DNA of 64,000 nt from assembly GCF_001908025.1 (NCBI RefSeq), contig NZ_MQMG01000004.1, positions 36,853 to 100,852 on the forward strand, in the 5' to 3' direction. Source of the stretch: Geobacillus proteiniphilus (GTDB lineage Bacteria > Bacillota > Bacilli > Bacillales > Anoxybacillaceae). A program made the translations under genes and the position numbers. The notes below the pieces were generated by a model that searched no databases, was not told where the DNA came from, and was given only the letters and a program-made list of their open reading frames with translations. Within the stretch, counting starts at the first letter, position 1, and the number at the start of each line of letters is the position of its first letter. Below are positions 39,053 to 46,606 of the stretch, piece by piece.

Positions 39053-39235
39053 ATGGTGAAGGAAATGGTTCTGTTGCAAATTGAAGAAAAACGGCAACAA
39101 ATGATCGAATTGGCGCTCACCTATGGGTTTACGGCTAAAGAAACAATCGAATGCAGCCAAGAACTGGACCAATTGATCAACCAATACTTGCAGCAAACGA
39201 AGATGTTTGAGTCGCCTCCTCCGTCCGTTCAGTAA
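39053..39235 (+). CDS. yisI: Spo0E-like aspartyl-phosphate phosphatase (YisI-like)
   Basis: A 60-residue helical-hairpin protein containing SQELDQLINQY, the Spo0E family signature (S-x-x-L-D-x-L-I). Such proteins dephosphorylate Spo0A~P and delay sporulation. It lies at the position of yisI, between yisK and gerP. The start could be ATG 39053, TTG 39050 or the inner ATG 39065, which has AAGGAA too close upstream. Short T-run sequence follows the stop. Confidence 0.85.
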   Translation: MVKEMVLLQIEEKRQQMIELALTYGFTAKETIECSQELDQLINQYLQQTKMFESPPPSVQ

Positions 39236-39248
39236 GCGGCGTTTTTTT

Positions 39249-40415
39249 TTATTGCCCCTGCCAGCGGCGAAACGGCGGCCGTGCTCCGTACGTCCCCCAT
39301 CTCCACAACCATTCGATCGGCCCGTAACAAAAACGCGCAAGCCAGCAGCGGCTCAACCACACTTCGACAGCATACAATGCGAGCGCCAGCAGCACTTCCT
39401 GCCATACGCTTGTGCGCCCGTACCATCCAAGCCCATAACCGTAAAACAACGATGTGCAAACGAGCGATTGAGCAAGATAATGGGAAAGCGACATTTTCCC
39501 GGCATCCTGCCACCACCGCCAGACAGGTTTCCAATTGGATTTCCCACAGACAAACACCGCAGCCGCCGCGTAGAACACTGCCAATGCGGCACCGCCAAAG
39601 CTGTCTTGGATGTACATTGTCAAGTCGTTGGCCCCAGCCCAATACGGAATTGTTTTTAGGGCTAAACCAAGGCATATCGCCCACCTTATCAGGCGGCGCA
39701 GCTTGGCGGGCGAGTGACGGTCGGGTTCAAGCCAACGTTCGCAAGAGGCATAGCCGCCGAGTAAACAAAAGGGCAATACGGTCAACACCGTAAACAGCAG
39801 CCCGCCATCGCTGTTGACATAGGCCCAGTCATGCCAACGTTGCCAAAACACATCGCCAAACGTTCCGCTTTGATAATGACGAACCGCTGCGGCCGCCTCA
39901 GCCTCGTGGCCGCCAACTGTTTCCGTTCCTCCTGTCCACATGCTGAGGGCCATTAGCAGCGCCATGAGGCCGTGAAAAAGAAAAAAGACAGCAACAGCCG
40001 CCGTCCACCACCAGCGTGGCGGGGCGGCGAAAAAGAAAAGCATGATGAATCCGGCGACCGCATAGGGGATTAAAATATCGCCAAACCAAAGGCCAAACGC
40101 ATGGACAGCGCCAATCCCAATCAAAAAAAGGAAGCGGCGCAAAAGAATCGGAATCGGCCGCTTTCCGCGGCTGCTGAGCCGGCGGAACACGGTCATCGCC
40201 CCGAACCCGAATAAAAACGCAAACAACGGATAGGCGCTCGCTTCAAACAACACGTCGACGACCGCGGCCAAAATTCGGTCAAAAGCACCGCCCCTGACGC
40301 TTTCGTCGTATAACGCTGGCGAAGAAAAATAACGCATGTTGACAAGCAAAATGCCGAACAAAGCGAACCCACGCAACACATCCGCCGCGGCGATTCGCTC
40401 TGACGATTCAACCAT
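39249..40415 (-). CDS. DUF418 family membrane protein
   Basis: A 388-residue protein with about ten membrane segments; ADVLRGFALFGILLVNMRYF at the N-terminus and the C-terminal region with SLSHYLAQSL...YG are typical of the DUF418/YeiB group. Members are thought to be transport-related, but no substrate is known. ATG 40415 has GGGAG seven bases upstream. It is absent at this position in B. subtilis, so it is an insertion in the yisI-gerP interval. Confidence 0.8.
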   Translation of the reverse strand: MVESSERIAAADVLRGFALFGILLVNMRYFSSPALYDESVRGGAFDRILAAVVDVLFEASAYPLFAFLFGFGAMTVFRRLSSRGKRPIPILLRRFLFLIGIGAVHAFGLWFGDILIPYAVAGFIMLFFFAAPPRWWWTAAVAVFFLFHGLMALLMALSMWTGGTETVGGHEAEAAAAVRHYQSGTFGDVFWQRWHDWAYVNSDGGLLFTVLTVLPFCLLGGYASCERWLEPDRHSPAKLRRLIRWAICLGLALKTIPYWAGANDLTMYIQDSFGGAALAVFYAAAAVFVCGKSNWKPVWRWWQDAGKMSLSHYLAQSLVCTSLFYGYGLGWYGRTSVWQEVLLALALYAVEVWLSRCWLARFCYGPIEWLWRWGTYGARPPFRRWQGQ

Positions 40416-40560
40416 CGCATTCTCCCTTCTTTCCATCGCCTCACCGCCTGCGAAGCCGGGGACACCTTGCCGGGAAATCGCTTGACCAGCTCGCCTGTCA
40501 CCTTATCGTTTCATTCGACTTGCTCTCCTCTGCTCGTCCCGAGGACACATGCCTGTGCCA

Positions 40561-42156
40561 TCAGTTGACATAGCGGCCCGATTTTCCAACTGCATCCCAA
40601 TATTGGCGGCGCAAATGCACCTTTTGGATTTTTCCGGAGGCTGTTTTTGGCAGCTCATCAACAAACGTGACGCCTGTAATGGCTTTGAAATGAGCCAGTT
40701 TTTCCCGTGAAAAGGCGATCAGCTCTTCCTCTGTCACATTGTGCCCCGGACGAACGACGACGAACGCATGCGGCGTTTCGCCCCATTTTTCGTGCGGCGC
40801 GGCAATGACGGCTGCCTCGAGCACGGCCGGATGATCATAAAGAGCCCCTTCGACTTCAATCGACGAAATATTTTCTCCTCCGCTAATAATAATATCCTTT
40901 TTCCGGTCGACGATATCAATATGCCCGTATTCATCGACGGTCGCCATATCGCCGGTATACAGCCAGCCGTCGCGAATCGTTGCGGCGGTCGCTTCTTCGT
41001 TTTTCCAATATCCTTTCATGACGCCATGGCTGCGAACGATCACTTCGCCGATCGCCCGGCCATTGCGGGGCACTTCGTCGCCGTTTTCATCGACCACTTT
41101 CACTTCGCAGCCGATCATTGGATAGCCGGCTTTAGCTTTGATCCGCTGCTTTTGTTCCAGCGTCAGCCCGTCAAGCTGCGGACGAATGAGCGAAATCGTG
41201 CTGAGCGGAGACGATTCGGTCATGCCGTACACTTGAATAAACTCCCAGCCGAGCTTCTCCTCGACGCGCGCGACAAACGCCGGCGGCGGTGCAGAACCGG
41301 CGATGACGACCCGTACGCCTTCCGGGACACTCGGTTGATATTGCTCATAATATTGCAGCAACATATTGAGCACGGTCGGGGCCATATGCATGACCGTCAC
41401 TTGGTGAGTTTGGACAAGGTCAAAAATGGCTTTCGGGTCCACTTTACGCAGACCGATTTGTGTTGCCCCGTTGGCGGTGTAATAAAACGGAGCGCCCCAA
41501 CCGTTGACGTGGAACATCGGCAGCACATGCAAATACGTATCGCGGTCAGACACACGCAAATGATGCATCGTCACAAGCGCATGCAAGTAGTTGTTCCGAT
41601 GCGTCAGCATGACCCCTTTTGGATTGCCTGTCGTCCCGCTCGTATATAGCAAACTGCACACATCGTTCTCATCGATCATCGGGCGCGGAACCGGCGTAGC
41701 CGGCTGGGCAGCGAGCCATTCGTCGTAAGCGGTTTCATCCATTGCCGCGTCCGTTTTATGGTGGACAATGATCTCCTCGACTGTTTCAAGCTTGTTTTTG
41801 ACCGGCGCAATCAGCCCGTACAGCTCCTGATCCACAAACAACACTTTCGTTTCGCTATGATTCAAAATGAAAACGTAATCGTCCGGTTTCAGACGCGTAT
41901 TCAGCGGCACCATCACCCCTCCTACTTCAAACACACCGTAAAACCCTTCGAGCATCTCGAGCGTGTTGGGCGCCAAGTACGCCACGCGGTCGCCTTTGCG
42001 AACGCCAAGCCCCCGCAGTCCGTTGGCGAGCCTCGACACCCGTTCGCCAAGCTCACGATACGTCACCGTGCGCCCCGAGCAAACCATGGCTGCCTTATCC
42101 CCATAGAGAGCCACGGCGCGATCTAAAAAGTGATTGAGCACGAGCGGTACATTCAT
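40561..42156 (-). CDS. fatty acyl-CoA synthetase (AMP-forming)
   Basis: A 531-residue adenylate-forming enzyme: AMP-binding motif LLYTSGTTGNPKGVMLTHRN, YGMTESSP, YTGDMATVDEYGHIDIVDRKKD, and the C-terminal Lys in LPKTASGKIQK. It activates a carboxylic acid, probably a medium- or long-chain fatty acid, with ATP and CoA. The chain-length preference cannot be read from sequence. It stands alone; a minus-strand TATAAT at 42205-42200 lies upstream. Confidence 0.88.
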   Translation of the reverse strand: MNVPLVLNHFLDRAVALYGDKAAMVCSGRTVTYRELGERVSRLANGLRGLGVRKGDRVAYLAPNTLEMLEGFYGVFEVGGVMVPLNTRLKPDDYVFILNHSETKVLFVDQELYGLIAPVKNKLETVEEIIVHHKTDAAMDETAYDEWLAAQPATPVPRPMIDENDVCSLLYTSGTTGNPKGVMLTHRNNYLHALVTMHHLRVSDRDTYLHVLPMFHVNGWGAPFYYTANGATQIGLRKVDPKAIFDLVQTHQVTVMHMAPTVLNMLLQYYEQYQPSVPEGVRVVIAGSAPPPAFVARVEEKLGWEFIQVYGMTESSPLSTISLIRPQLDGLTLEQKQRIKAKAGYPMIGCEVKVVDENGDEVPRNGRAIGEVIVRSHGVMKGYWKNEEATAATIRDGWLYTGDMATVDEYGHIDIVDRKKDIIISGGENISSIEVEGALYDHPAVLEAAVIAAPHEKWGETPHAFVVVRPGHNVTEEELIAFSREKLAHFKAITGVTFVDELPKTASGKIQKVHLRRQYWDAVGKSGRYVN

Positions 42157-42226
42157 TCTCCCATCCCCCTGTTTTATGTTTTAGAAAATTAACAATTGTA
42201 TTATATAACAAAGATGGCATAAAGAA

Positions 42227-42284
42227 AAAGGGGGGCCGTCCCAAAAGGTCGTAAAATGACTTTTGAGGCCAGCCCTCTTTCTTG
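42227..42284 (-). terminator. imperfect hairpin downstream of the divergent gerPF-like gene
   Basis: On the minus strand the arms GGGCTGGCCTCAAAAGTC and GACCTTTTGGGACGGCCC pair imperfectly and are followed by CCCTTTTTC. It ends transcription before the acyl-CoA ligase promoter. Confidence 0.5.
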
Positions 42285-42373
42285 GCTAGTCCGCTCCATT
42301 GCGCCAAAAAAGAACCCGTTTTCTTCTTTTTTGCCCAAAAACGAAAGCTAGGCGAATCCTTTCGGGACAACCG

Positions 42374-42598
42374 CTAGTTGTTTCCTTTCACCCCAGCGTC
42401 GGAGACGTCGGGATCAACCGTATTCGTAACACTGCAAAACGTATTCGTTTGCAAGAAATCGCCAGTATTGCTGCCGCCGGCACCTGAGTTTGTCTTCGAT
42501 GTGCTTTTCGGAGCGATTTGCAGCACATCCCCCATGTTGACGGTGCCATTGCCGCTCACGTTCGTCACTTTGATCCCGCCAATGACGATTGCTGGCAT
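42374..42598 (-). CDS. GerPA/GerPF family spore germination protein, divergent copy
   Basis: A 74-residue protein beginning MPAIVIGGIKVTNVSGNGTV and containing MGDVLQIAPKSTSK and NTGDFLQTNTF, clearly of the GerPA/GerPF family. Such small proteins are thought to help germinants cross the spore coat. The start is ATG 42598 preceded by AAAGGAAGGGG; the frame is open to 42706 but the extension is basic and unlike the family. It reads away from the gerP operon. Confidence 0.85.
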   Translation of the reverse strand: MPAIVIGGIKVTNVSGNGTVNMGDVLQIAPKSTSKTNSGAGGSNTGDFLQTNTFCSVTNTVDPDVSDAGVKGNN

Positions 42599-42684
42599 CC
42601 CCTTTCCCCTTCCTTTCTGCCCGTTCCCTTTCTTTATCATACGCGGGAACTGCTCCCCTCGCTTGGACTCTCGCCCCGCATTGA

Positions 42685-42712
42685 ACCGTTTTTTCTCAGT
42701 TTTCATACAATA
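42685..42712 (+). promoter_or_regulatory. sigma-K type promoter before the first gerP gene
   Basis: AC at 42685-42686, a 17-bp gap and CATACAATA (42704-42712), matching the late mother-cell -10 pattern CATANNNTA. Confidence 0.6.
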
Positions 42713-42748
42713 ACGATAGCGACACGACGAAAAAGGAGGGAGCTCTTC

Positions 42749-42973
42749 ATGCCTTCATTTATCAGCGGACCGATTAAGATCACCCATGTCAGCGGCGACG
42801 GCACGGTGAATTTCGGCGACGTCTTGCAAATCACACCAAAGAGCACGTTGAAATCCAATACCGGCTCAGGCGGCGGCAACAACGGGGACTTCCTGCAGAC
42901 GAATACGTTCGTCAGCTTTACAAACACCGGCGATCCGGATGTTTTCGACTCAAATAATGCCGCCAACAATTAA
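42749..42973 (+). CDS. GerPA/GerPF family spore germination protein, extra copy
   Basis: A 74-residue member (MPSFISGPIKITHVSGDGTV, FGDVLQITPKSTLK, NNGDFLQTNTF). It resembles the divergent copy at 42374 more than the gerPA that follows. AAGGAGGG precedes ATG 42749. It has its own sigma-K type promoter and a second promoter separates it from gerPA, so it may be regulated apart from the main operon. Confidence 0.85.
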   Translation: MPSFISGPIKITHVSGDGTVNFGDVLQITPKSTLKSNTGSGGGNNGDFLQTNTFVSFTNTGDPDVFDSNNAANN

Positions 42974-42978
42974 AGCGA

Positions 42979-43006
42979 ACGTTTCGCAGCTTGCGCCCAT
43001 ACACTA
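42979..43006 (+). promoter_or_regulatory. sigma-K type promoter of gerPABCDEF
   Basis: AC at 42979-42980, again a 17-bp gap, then CATACACTA (42998-43006), 38 bp before gerPA. Confidence 0.6.
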
Positions 43007-43043
43007 GTATCAACGAAAAAAACAAGGAAGGGAGCATGCCCAC

Positions 43044-43265
43044 ATGCCGGCTTTTGTCGGAGTCGTCAAACTGAACAGCATCGGAAGCAGCGGCGTGTTC
43101 CATATTGGCGATGTGTTTGCGATTTCCCCGCAAAGCGTGACGAAAACGTTCGCTGGCGCCGGTTCGTTTAACACCGGCGACGGGCTTCATATCTATAACT
43201 ATTACAGCAATACCAATACGAATGACGCCGATGTCGCCGATGAAAATATCGTCGGAAACGTTTGA
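43044..43265 (+). CDS. gerPA: spore germination protein GerPA
   Basis: A 73-residue protein (MPAFVGVVKLNSIGSSGVFH, IGDVFAISPQSVTKTFAGAG, FNTGDGLHIYNYY) with the GerPA pattern, followed by gerPB at 15 bp. GerP proteins lie in the spore coat and speed access of germinants to inner-membrane receptors. AAGGGAG precedes the ATG. Confidence 0.88.
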   Translation: MPAFVGVVKLNSIGSSGVFHIGDVFAISPQSVTKTFAGAGSFNTGDGLHIYNYYSNTNTNDADVADENIVGNV

Positions 43266-43280
43266 AGGAGGAGAAGGAGG

Positions 43281-43493
43281 GTGCACGTTTACATCAGCCA
43301 AAGCATCTGCATCCACCAGTTGCGGATCGGCTCGGTCACCAATTCATCTGTTTTGCAAATCGGCAGCGCCGGAAGCATTCAAGCGCTCTCAACGCTTGCC
43401 AACACCGGCGGATTCACCGGTCCGGCCCCACAGGCGACCGTGCCGCCCGGTGCATCCGCTCCTCTCGTTCCTCTCCATTCAGCCACCCGCTAA
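43281..43493 (+). CDS. gerPB: spore germination protein GerPB
   Basis: A 70-residue protein: YISQSICIHQLRIGSVTNSS, VLQIGSAGSIQALSTL and NTGGFTGPAP are typical of GerPB. A Pro/Ala-rich tail (PPGASAPLVP) follows. The start is GTG 43281; the AAGGAGG at 43265-43271 is at usable distance, while a second GGAGG abuts the start. Confidence 0.88.
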   Translation: MHVYISQSICIHQLRIGSVTNSSVLQIGSAGSIQALSTLANTGGFTGPAPQATVPPGASAPLVPLHSATR

Positions 43494-43576
43494 ATTCAGC
43501 GAAAAAAAGTGATGAGAGCGAAAGGCCGTCCATATATTGAAGTAAGAGGGCTCTTTGGAGAGGATGATGGTGCACA

Positions 43577-44173
43577 ATGAGCATTTACGAGTATTTCGTC
43601 AAGCTGCACCGCTATTTATTATGGCAAACAAAAAAAATACGGGATCTGGAACGCCGTCTCCACGCACTCGAAGCCCGGCTTCGGGAAATGGAGGCTCAGC
43701 CGCGCACATCGATCGAACGAATTGAATATAAATTTGACCAGCTCAAAGTGGAAACGCTCGAAGGAACGCTAAACATCGGGATCGCTCCGCCCGGAGCCGG
43801 CGGTACAATTGAAGACTTTGCCGTCGAACCGGTCAAAACCGTAATTCCAAAGCCGGAACCGGTGCTGTTGCGCCCGATTCAAGAAAAAGTGGCCGCCTAT
43901 CTCAACGGGGAAGCGTCGGAAACGTTAAAACGCCTTGAGCAGCAATACGGCCGCCGCCTCGACGATACGTACCGCCAGTTCATTTTGCAAGACATCGCCC
44001 GGCAAACAGACGAACGCATCCGCTTCTATTTGCAAGAGAAAGCCAACCATGGCTACGTTCCGTCCGGCGACCGCGATGAAGCAGTCGAAAATGAAATTTT
44101 TCAAAAAGTGAAAGCCGATATCGAACAATCGCTCGATGCGTTTTTGAAACATTTGCCTTCAAAGGAGGGATAG
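43577..44173 (+). CDS. gerPC: spore germination protein GerPC
   Basis: A 198-residue protein starting MSIYEYFVKLHRYLLWQTKK. A coiled-coil region (about 18-45, heptads in RDLERRLHALEARLREMEAQ) is followed by YKFDQLKVETLEGTLNIGIA and a charged helical C-terminal part. The size fits GerPC (about 200). An in-frame TGA lies just upstream, which fixes ATG 43577 as the start. Two bases separate its stop from gerPD. Confidence 0.88.
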   Translation: MSIYEYFVKLHRYLLWQTKKIRDLERRLHALEARLREMEAQPRTSIERIEYKFDQLKVETLEGTLNIGIAPPGAGGTIEDFAVEPVKTVIPKPEPVLLRPIQEKVAAYLNGEASETLKRLEQQYGRRLDDTYRQFILQDIARQTDERIRFYLQEKANHGYVPSGDRDEAVENEIFQKVKADIEQSLDAFLKHLPSKEG

Positions 44174-44175
44174 AC

Positions 44176-44367
44176 GTGAATTATACAGTGATCAATCGTC
44201 ATCTGCATGTTGGCGACATCCGCCTCGTGGCCGTCGCCAGTGCCTCGCTGTTTTTAATCGGCGACGCCGATGCGATTCACTTGTCATCAGCGTTTGACAC
44301 ACCGCCTGAATCACTTATCATCGGCCCGTTCGTCCCGCTTGTGCCGGCCCGAGGGGATACGCCGTGA
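44176..44367 (+). CDS. gerPD: spore germination protein GerPD
   Basis: A 63-residue protein (NRHLHVGDIRLVAVASAS, LFLIGDADAIHLSSAFDTPP). It starts at GTG 44176 just after the gerPC stop, with AAAGGAGGG in the end of gerPC. Its stop overlaps the gerPE start. Confidence 0.87.
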   Translation: MNYTVINRHLHVGDIRLVAVASASLFLIGDADAIHLSSAFDTPPESLIIGPFVPLVPARGDTP

Positions 44368-44762
44368 AACGAACGTCAGTAGTGCAGGCATTTCATGCGG
44401 AAACGCTGATCATTGGCTCCGTACTGCAAATCGGCGACTCAGAGCGAATTTCCGCCCGCACGCGCTCCTTTGCCGTTCAGCGGCAATATGAACTGTTTTT
44501 TGGCCCAGAAGGAGAACAAATATTCCCTGTTTTTGCGAAGCCGATCCCGCGCTGGATTTCTCCACCGCCGGCAGCCGCACGCCAAACGCTCCATGAGTCC
44601 CCGGTCATTTCCGTTCAGTCTGTGCGCGTGCTCGCCATTTCTTCGTCCGCCATCGTCCATATCGGCTCGACCTCGACAGCGGAGGCAGAGGCAAGAATTA
44701 AACATATCCGCCAGCTGGCCGGCTCTGAGTCGAGCGCGCCAACAAGAGGGAGGGATTTATAA
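44364..44762 (+). CDS. gerPE: spore germination protein GerPE
   Basis: A 132-residue protein (MKRTSVVQAFHAETLIIGSV, LQIGDSERISARTRSFAVQR; VHIGSTSTAEAEARIKHIRQ near the end). It starts at GTG 44364, overlapping the gerPD TGA by 4 bp, and its TAA overlaps the gerPF ATG by one base, so the last three genes are translationally linked. Confidence 0.87.
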   Translation: MKRTSVVQAFHAETLIIGSVLQIGDSERISARTRSFAVQRQYELFFGPEGEQIFPVFAKPIPRWISPPPAAARQTLHESPVISVQSVRVLAISSSAIVHIGSTSTAEAEARIKHIRQLAGSESSAPTRGRDL

Positions 44763-44983
44763 TGCCTTCGTTTGTCGGCCCAATTAAAATCAACAACGTC
44801 AGCAGCGGAGCTGTCGTCCAAATGGGCGACTGTCTGTACATCGCGCCGAAAGTCGCCACGAAAACGCAAGCCGGATCCGGCGGGTTCAACACCGGCGATT
44901 TTGTGATGACGAACAACGCGATCAGCTTTACAAACGCGTTTGATCCAGATGTATCCGACCAAAACGTGGCCGCCAACAACTGA
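44762..44983 (+). CDS. gerPF: spore germination protein GerPF
   Basis: A 73-residue protein (MPSFVGPIKINNVSSGAVVQ, MGDCLYIAPKVATKTQAGSG, FNTGDFVMTNN), last gene of the operon. The TATAATG junction with gerPE and GAGGG upstream support the start. Confidence 0.88.
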   Translation: MPSFVGPIKINNVSSGAVVQMGDCLYIAPKVATKTQAGSGGFNTGDFVMTNNAISFTNAFDPDVSDQNVAANN

Positions 44984-45064
44984 ACGTTGCAGAAAACGAA
45001 TCCCCTCACCTTTCACTTGCCAACATCAACCTTATCAGCCGAACGCTGCCGAAACCAAAAAGAG

Positions 45065-45103
45065 AAGGTGTCCCAAAAGGATCCGGACACCTTTGCTTAT
45101 TTA
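45065..45103 (+). terminator. terminator of the gerP operon
   Basis: A 9-bp stem AAGGTGTCC (45065-45073) / GGACACCTT (45085-45093), followed by TGCTTATTT. It lies 82 bp after gerPF; between the two no gene is seen. Confidence 0.7.
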
Positions 45104-45185
45104 CCTCTATCTAAAAAACCATACATTGTGCTTGATCGAAAGGAAACCAACCTTTTGCGACCGCCTCCCTCCATTATTTCCCAAG

Positions 45186-45207
45186 AGCCCGTTCAGCTCA
45201 ACGGGCT
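45186..45207 (-). terminator. hairpin left of the IS element, probable former sbcC terminator
   Basis: A perfect 8-bp stem AGCCCGTT / AACGGGCT with a 6-base loop. With the IS removed it would lie a few bases after the sbcC stop on the minus strand. It lacks a clear T-run. Confidence 0.4.
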
Positions 45208-45217
45208 ATCCATTTAC

Positions 45218-46555
45218 AGATCAGCGAGCGAGAAAGCCCGCTCCTTGAGGGGTGGGATGAAAGCGAGCCGTTTTCTTCATATTATTGAATGATGATGAAA
45301 AAAGCGGTATCATGTAATCGTCGCAAGGAGGTGAATCCATGCCGACCATCACACTAAGGCTGGAGCTGCACAACCCAACGAAAGTGAAACAGGGCATGTA
45401 TGAACGGATGACAGAAGTGAATACCGCGTTTGCCAATTGGCTGTTGAATCATCCCGAGCTGAATCAAGCGACGAGCAAACTATTTAAAGAGTTTTCGTCG
45501 CAGCGGTTTCCTTCCGCTGTCGTGAATCAGACGATTCGAGAAGTGAAGTCCCAAAAGAAAAACCAGAAAACAAAGAAGTTTCGAACATTATGGTGTTGCT
45601 TTAACAATCAAAACGTGAAGGTGGAAAAGAAAGGAGAGTTCTACACGGTTTCCTTCCCCACACTGGAGAAGCGAATTGGCGTGCCGGTCGTCACGCGTCC
45701 CTATCAAGAAGCATGGCTGAATCGGCTGCTCGATGGAACCGCTAAACAAGGGGCAGCCAAGCTCTACAAAAAGAGAAAGAAATGGTACTTGGCGATCGCG
45801 ATCACCTTTGACGTGAAGCCGCGGCACGAAACAAAGGTGATGGGCGTTGACGTTGGGCTTCGCTATATCGCTGTGGCCAGCGTGGGAACGAAATCGTGGT
45901 TTTTCAAAGGGAACCAATGCGCCTTTGTACGCCGACGATATGCGGCTTTGCGAAGGAGATTAGGAAAAGCCAAGAAGCTCCATATGATTCGCAAAATCGG
46001 CCGTAAAGAGTCCCGCTGGATGAAGGATCAAAATCACAAAATCAGCCGTCAAATCGTGAATTTTGCGCTCGCCAACGGTGTTGGCGTGATTCGAATGGAA
46101 GAGTTGACGGGGATTCGCAAGCGGGCAACATCGGCCAAAGAAGCGGGGCGAAGCCTTCATGCTTGGGCGTTTCATCAACTGCAAACGATGATTGCCTATA
46201 AGGCGGAAATGGCGGGCATTCGCGTTGAGTGGGTGAATCCAACCTACACGAGCCAAACGTGTAAATGTGGTTATCGAGAGAAAGCGAACCGAAACGGCAT
46301 CCGCTTTCGATGCCAAAGGTGTGGATACACTCTCCACGCCGACTTGAATGGCGCCATCAACATCGCCAAAGCGATTTCGGGCTTCGCCGTCTAACCTAGC
46401 GCACTGGTCACAGGTGCGCCGCCCATGGGGGTACATCCTAACCCGATGGGATGGGGTGATGACACACCCCTGAACTTGGGCGTTGTCCGAACCAGAAATG
46501 GATGAGGACGTGAGCGACCCAAGAATCCCACGCCTTTAGGCGTGCGGAGTGTCAA
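45218..46555 (+). mobile_element. IS200/IS605-type element encoding only TnpB (IS1341-like)
   Basis: The left end holds an imperfect hairpin CCCGCTCC-TTGA-GGGGTGGG (45237-45256) with AGAAAG before and ATGAAAGC after it, typical of these elements. The right end holds hairpin CACGCC-TTTA-GGCGTG (46529-46544) and GGAGTGTCAA. No terminal inverted repeats or target duplication are expected in this family. No Y1 transposase (tnpA) is present, so movement would need one in trans. The left boundary after TTTAC (45213-45217) is inferred from reconstructing the sbcC end. Confidence 0.85.
45339..46394 (+). CDS. tnpB: TnpB, RNA-guided endonuclease of IS605 family
   Basis: A 351-residue TnpB, apparently intact. 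The RuvC-like catalytic acids are D in MGVDVGLRY, E in VIRMEELTG and D in ADLNGAINIAKA. A zinc finger CKCGY...CQRCGY lies between the second and third. The N-terminal part (PTITLRLELHNPTK) is the usual wedge-like domain. TnpB cuts DNA that matches the guide of its omega RNA next to a short TAM, which helps the element survive after excision. AAGGAGGTGA precedes ATG 45339 at good distance. Confidence 0.92.
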   Translation: MPTITLRLELHNPTKVKQGMYERMTEVNTAFANWLLNHPELNQATSKLFKEFSSQRFPSAVVNQTIREVKSQKKNQKTKKFRTLWCCFNNQNVKVEKKGEFYTVSFPTLEKRIGVPVVTRPYQEAWLNRLLDGTAKQGAAKLYKKRKKWYLAIAITFDVKPRHETKVMGVDVGLRYIAVASVGTKSWFFKGNQCAFVRRRYAALRRRLGKAKKLHMIRKIGRKESRWMKDQNHKISRQIVNFALANGVGVIRMEELTGIRKRATSAKEAGRSLHAWAFHQLQTMIAYKAEMAGIRVEWVNPTYTSQTCKCGYREKANRNGIRFRCQRCGYTLHADLNGAINIAKAISGFAV

Positions 46556-46571
46556 ATCATTTCCAGCCAGT
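46395..46571 (+). ncRNA. omega RNA (reRNA) with guide, 3' of tnpB
   Basis: In this family the guide RNA comes from the right end of the element, overlapping or following tnpB, and its last about 16 nucleotides are host sequence beyond the element. Here the noncoding tail is structured (paired GTGATGACAC..., terminal CACGCC/GGCGTG hairpin). The guide would begin ATCATTTCCAGCCAG at 46556, the sbcC 3' end. The 5' limit is uncertain and may lie inside tnpB. Confidence 0.65.
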
Positions 46572-46606
46572 TTAGGCGTGCGGAGTGTCAAATCATTTCC
46601 AGCCAG
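46535..46606. repeat. 36-bp perfect tandem duplication across the IS right end / sbcC junction
   Basis: Copies at 46535-46570 and 46571-46606 are identical. Each holds half of the right-end hairpin, the terminal GGAGTGTCAA and 15 bp of sbcC flank (ATCATTTCCAGCCAG). The sbcC stop lies in the second copy. Confidence 0.97.

Noticed and set aside
42095..42370. 91-codon minus-strand frame covering the acyl-CoA ligase start
   Set aside because: It contains the hairpin region, runs out of frame into the ligase and has no start signal.
46400..46606. CRISPR-like repeats at the sbcC end
   Set aside because: Only two copies in direct contact, no spacers and no cas genes; it is a simple tandem duplication.
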